Assembly: GCA_019894655.1 (NCBI GenBank)
Contig: JAGXNZ010000066.1
Location: 1-8,694, forward strand
Reading direction: 5' to 3'
Length of the DNA stretch: 8,694 bases
From: Promethearchaeota archaeon
GTDB lineage: Archaea > Asgardarchaeota > Lokiarchaeia > Sigynarchaeales > SOKP01
Shown here in pieces: positions 6,668 through 8,694 of this stretch. The first letter of the stretch is position 1; the number at the start of each line of letters is the position of its first letter. A program made the translations under genes and the position numbers. The notes below the pieces were generated by a model. That model made no database searches. It was not told the DNA's origin and saw nothing but the letters and a program-made list of their open reading frames with translations.

Positions 6668-6955
6668 ATGGTGGATGAAGTAATCGAAACTAAAGATGGC
6701 TTGAAGTTACGGAAACTCGTAGAACTCAAAACCAGCACGGCAGATGAGTATCAAGATGCTATGTTGGATCGAGTAGAGTACTTCAAAAAGCAAAACCAAC
6801 AAAAGTCCATATTTAATAGCACAATTCAAAATACGGTAGTCCAAACTCTGAGCACAGTTTTAGATCTTAAAATCCAAGTAGAGAAATCTCTAGGCGAAGA
6901 AAATTTGAAAAAATTTCACGAATTTTTAGATGGAGTCCTATTATTTGGGCTCTAA
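6668..6955 (+). CDS. Hypothetical protein translationally coupled to Tes, 95 aa
   Basis: I do not recognise this family. The ATG follows the tes stop codon with no gap (TAAATG), and a strong AGGTGA lies 7 nt upstream inside tes, so expression is very probably coupled to tes. The product has no cysteine and no membrane segment or signal peptide. It appears mostly helical: a charged N-terminal half (KLRKLVEL, DEYQDAMLDRVEYFKKQNQQK) followed by an amphipathic Ser/Thr/Gln-rich helix (about 50-75) and a hydrophobic end, FLDGVLLFGL. The lack of Cys rules out its own Fe-S cluster or thiol-based electron delivery. Tight coupling usually means a subunit or partner; it could bind Tes or help it meet the membrane lipid substrate, but this is inference from position only. 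After the stop comes a T-rich stretch that may end the transcript. Confidence 0.75.
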   Translation: MVDEVIETKDGLKLRKLVELKTSTADEYQDAMLDRVEYFKKQNQQKSIFNSTIQNTVVQTLSTVLDLKIQVEKSLGEENLKKFHEFLDGVLLFGL

Positions 6956-6957
6956 AA

Positions 6958-7000
6958 CTTGTTTTATCATTTTTTAATTATATTTTATTATTTTATTTTA
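6958..7000 (+). terminator. T-rich probable terminator after the tes pair
   Basis: The stretch after the 95-aa gene is dominated by runs of T (TTTTTT at about 6971 and several TTTT blocks), with almost no G or C. Archaeal termination commonly uses such oligo-T tracts without a hairpin. A TATA-like ATTAAATAAA at about 7003-7012 follows it, suited to a fresh start for the beta-grasp gene. Confidence 0.4.
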
Positions 7001-7002
7001 AT

Positions 7003-7012
7003 ATTAAATAAA
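7003..7012 (+). promoter_or_regulatory. Possible TATA box for the MoaD/ThiS-like gene
   Basis: ATTAAATAAA lies 52-61 nt before the ATG at 7065, which would give a leader of about 30 nt. The match is reasonable but the surroundings are AT-rich. If used, the beta-grasp gene (and perhaps the kinase) has its own promoter separate from tes. Confidence 0.35.
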
Positions 7013-7064
7013 CCCAATATTTTTATCTCATTTTTCTTGTTGATGTAATGAGTGTTTTTTAAAG

Positions 7065-7337
7065 ATGCCATTGCTAATTAAGTTGTATGGAAAATTAAGA
7101 GAACATCTAAAGGATCTAAACTTAGAAAAGGGGCTCCCCGCTATACATAGTATTGAAGATAACAGTGTTCATTTTATACATGGAATTCTTGAGAAGTATG
7201 GAATAAATGAAAGTGAAGTTAGTCACATCTTTGTAAACGGCAAATATTGTGGACTCAATAAGGAAGTTAGAGATGGTGATAGAGTGGGATTATTCCCTAA
7301 AAACATGGCATTAATGTTTGTCGAGATTAAAAATTGA
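7065..7337 (+). CDS. MoaD/ThiS-like beta-grasp protein lacking the C-terminal Gly-Gly
   Basis: This is a 90-residue ubiquitin-like beta-grasp protein. The signs are an opening strand MPLLIKLYGKLRE, a middle helix (about 33-45), the SHIFVNGKYCGLNKEVRDGD turn-strand block at 53-72, and the RVGLFPKN strand at 73-80. The NG...(V)RDGDRVGLFP pattern is typical of MoaD/ThiS sulfur carriers and of Mut7-C-type ubiquitin domains. True carriers end in Gly-Gly, which is adenylated and thiocarboxylated; here the chain continues to ALMFVEIKN with no Gly-Gly, so sulfur transfer in the standard way is unlikely. It may be a binding or scaffold domain. No SD is present; a TATA-like box lies upstream. It sits between the tes pair and a lipid-kinase-like gene, 50 nt before the latter. 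Nearby molybdopterin or thiamine genes are absent. Confidence 0.75.
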   Translation: MPLLIKLYGKLREHLKDLNLEKGLPAIHSIEDNSVHFIHGILEKYGINESEVSHIFVNGKYCGLNKEVRDGDRVGLFPKNMALMFVEIKN

Positions 7338-7387
7338 GCTTTTTAAAAATTCATAAATTATTTTTTAGATTGAATTTTAATTAGAGT

Positions 7388-8470
7388 ATGGTTTTCAATT
7401 TAATTACTTTACCTATTACGATATTATTTATTGCGATAGGATTCGGTCAGCTACTATTTGCAATTAAATTGAAAAAGGAGTTCCCAAAAGACCATATTTT
7501 CATTAATTCGTTTATAATTTTTTTATTATGGATAGTATCGGCTGTTGCATATCCTTTTTTTTATCCAAGGGATAACGAATTCGTCCGATTTCACCAATCT
7601 TTTTCGATGTCTATCATATGCATTTTCGCACCGTTATTGGTGTTCTTAGTTTTATTATACCAATCTAAAGTGGTTTTAAAGGATAAGCCAGAGCTCAGAG
7701 ACAACCGAACTATTGATAAATTCCTTGAAAAATACAATCTGTTAAATGTAAATCAAATAAATAACAAATCCTACTCGTTAAGGACTGATTTTCATAGGAA
7801 AATCTTTCATTTACTCCCAGGTTTAATTATAATTATATTGCGGATTTTCGCTATAGATATATGGGATGGATTGTGGAATGCTGACGAAGTGTATGGTATA
7901 ACAGGATATGAATTTGGAATGTTCTTGATCTTAACGATTGGATATGCGGGAGTGATATTATTTGCAGGTTTAGATTTTGTGCGTTTATCCTATGTTTTTG
8001 AAAATTCTAATCTATACGGTCTATTACCAGATTGTCTTTCGAACTTATTAGTAAAAACTCTAAAAAGAAACGAGAACTACGAATTTACAAAAAATGTAGT
8101 CTTAGTTCTATCTTTAGTTCCTTTACTCTTTCTCCCATTCGGAATATTTACTGCAGCTGCCTTAATAACCAGTATTGGTGATGGAGTTGCATCTATCATG
8201 GGAATAAGTTTTGGAAAACGCCATTTTCCAAAAACAAGCAGCAAAACCATAGTTGGATATATATCAGGATTTTTAGCTTCATTTGGAGCAAGTCTATTTG
8301 CATTATGGCTCTTTGAATCACAATTAAATCCCCTTAAAATTGTTATATTATCACTAAGTGGTGCTCTAGTTTTTTTAATAATCGATTTGTTAAGTTTAAA
8401 GATTGATGACAATATTTTGAATCCTATTTTTTGTGGTTTAATTATGACCGTATTTTACATTATTTTGTAA
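7388..8470 (+). CDS. Integral membrane protein of the dolichol/phytol kinase (SEC59) family
   Basis: This is a 360-residue polytopic membrane protein with about nine hydrophobic segments (near 5-27, 38-60, 72-92, 140-158, 176-197, 235-260, 287-308, 315-335, 343-360). Family signatures are RTDFHRKIFHLLPG at 132-145, GDGVASIMGISFGKRHFP at 264-281, KTIVGYISGF at 286-295 and the end motif IDDNILNP at 339-346. Members use CTP (or UTP) to phosphorylate isoprenoid alcohols or diacylglycerol (yeast Sec59/Dgk1, plant VTE5). In an archaeon the likely substrate would be dolichol, geranylgeraniol or a similar lipid alcohol. The conserved catalytic block sits in the last ~230 residues; the first ~130, with three membrane helices and a charged loop, are extra compared with short ~200-aa homologues. 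It is not the shorter CDP-archaeol synthase. It lies 50 nt after the beta-grasp gene with no SD. Confidence 0.82.
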   Translation: MVFNLITLPITILFIAIGFGQLLFAIKLKKEFPKDHIFINSFIIFLLWIVSAVAYPFFYPRDNEFVRFHQSFSMSIICIFAPLLVFLVLLYQSKVVLKDKPELRDNRTIDKFLEKYNLLNVNQINNKSYSLRTDFHRKIFHLLPGLIIIILRIFAIDIWDGLWNADEVYGITGYEFGMFLILTIGYAGVILFAGLDFVRLSYVFENSNLYGLLPDCLSNLLVKTLKRNENYEFTKNVVLVLSLVPLLFLPFGIFTAAALITSIGDGVASIMGISFGKRHFPKTSSKTIVGYISGFLASFGASLFALWLFESQLNPLKIVILSLSGALVFLIIDLLSLKIDDNILNPIFCGLIMTVFYIIL

Positions 8471-8488
8471 GGGCTCGAATTTATTTAT

Positions 8489-8694
8489 TTAAAAAAATGC
8501 ATCCATTTTCTTAATACCTTTAATTTCTTCGAATGATATATCAAGAGCGTCTAAAACTTGCTCTAATGCTGATTTTAAAAGCTCACGATACTTTTGGGAA
8601 TCTATATCTTGAAGTTTTGCCATCTCAATAACTTTTGCTCCAACGGGTCCTTTGCTTTTTATGAATTTTATTGTATCTCCTTTTTGATACTTGT
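8489..8694 (-). CDS. C-terminus of a family B DNA polymerase (partial, runs off right edge)
   Basis: The last 67 residues of a minus-strand protein are present; its start lies beyond the right edge. The pattern KYQKGDTIKFIKSKG, then KVIEMAKLQDIDSQKY and SALEQVLDALDISFEEIKG, resembles the thumb-end of archaeal replicative family B polymerases, where D(I/V)D..KY and a Q(V/I)LDALG-like helix are usual. The last residues, KKMDAFF, look like a PCNA-binding PIP box (x-x-Met-x-x-Phe-Phe), though Ile replaces the usual Gln. PIP boxes at this end are known in archaeal PolB. The gene is convergent with the kinase; only 18 nt separate the two stop codons. The call rests on a short fragment, so moderate confidence. 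Confidence 0.6.
   Translation of the reverse strand, partial: KYQKGDTIKFIKSKGPVGAKVIEMAKLQDIDSQKYRELLKSALEQVLDALDISFEEIKGIKKMDAFF

Noticed and set aside
8077..8412. Minus-strand frame of 111 codons within the kinase gene
   Set aside because: It is antisense to the conserved GDG and GYISG motif region of the SEC59-family protein; no independent evidence of coding.
7388..8470. CDP-archaeol synthase (CarS)
   Set aside because: The motifs (FHRKIFH, GDGVAS...FGKR, KTIVGYISG, DDN) are those of the SEC59/phytol kinase family, and the protein is about twice CarS length.
1..8694. Mobile element, phage or defence island
   Set aside because: No transposase, integrase, terminal repeats, nuclease-helicase sets or toxin-antitoxin pairs are visible; the SWIM protein lacks transposase or SWI2/SNF2 motifs.

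Overview
The window is about two-thirds A+T and looks archaeal. It encodes a tetraether-synthase-type radical SAM protein and the C-terminus of what looks like an archaeal family B DNA polymerase. Several starts are preceded by TATA-like boxes, and only some genes have a Shine-Dalgarno (SD) sequence. The mix of Fe-S proteins, a SEC59-type membrane kinase and an epoxide-hydrolase-like enzyme would suit an Asgard (Lokiarchaeia-like) or related uncultured archaeon. That placement is an inference; no rRNA or other decisive marker is present.

Left part (1-1223): the 5' two-fifths or so of an alpha/beta hydrolase runs off the left edge on the minus strand. A small unrecognised minus-strand ORF follows. 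A 412-nt divergent intergenic region holds small operator-like repeats but no RNA gene that I can see.

Middle part (1224-4648, plus strand): a SAP-like/SWIM zinc-finger protein lies 5 nt upstream of nicotinate phosphoribosyltransferase (NAD salvage), probably in one operon. A separate protein follows that combines a winged-helix-like N-terminus, a cysteine-rich centre and a two-cluster ferredoxin C-terminus.

Right part (4649-8694): a 273-nt intergenic region carries a strong TATA box and three inverted repeats. It leads into a 581-residue radical SAM protein of the MJ0619/Tes family, the enzymes that join two archaeol lipids into membrane-spanning tetraethers. Its stop codon directly abuts the start of a 95-residue cysteine-free protein that has a near-ideal SD, so the two look translationally coupled. 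Next come a MoaD/ThiS-like beta-grasp protein lacking the usual C-terminal Gly-Gly and a polytopic membrane protein of the dolichol/phytol kinase (SEC59) family. A convergent DNA polymerase fragment closes the window.

The most interesting reading is a small membrane-lipid neighbourhood: Tes, a coupled unknown partner, a non-conjugating ubiquitin-like protein and an isoprenoid-alcohol/lipid kinase. The Tes call is strong. The functional link among the four genes is inferred from order and strand only.
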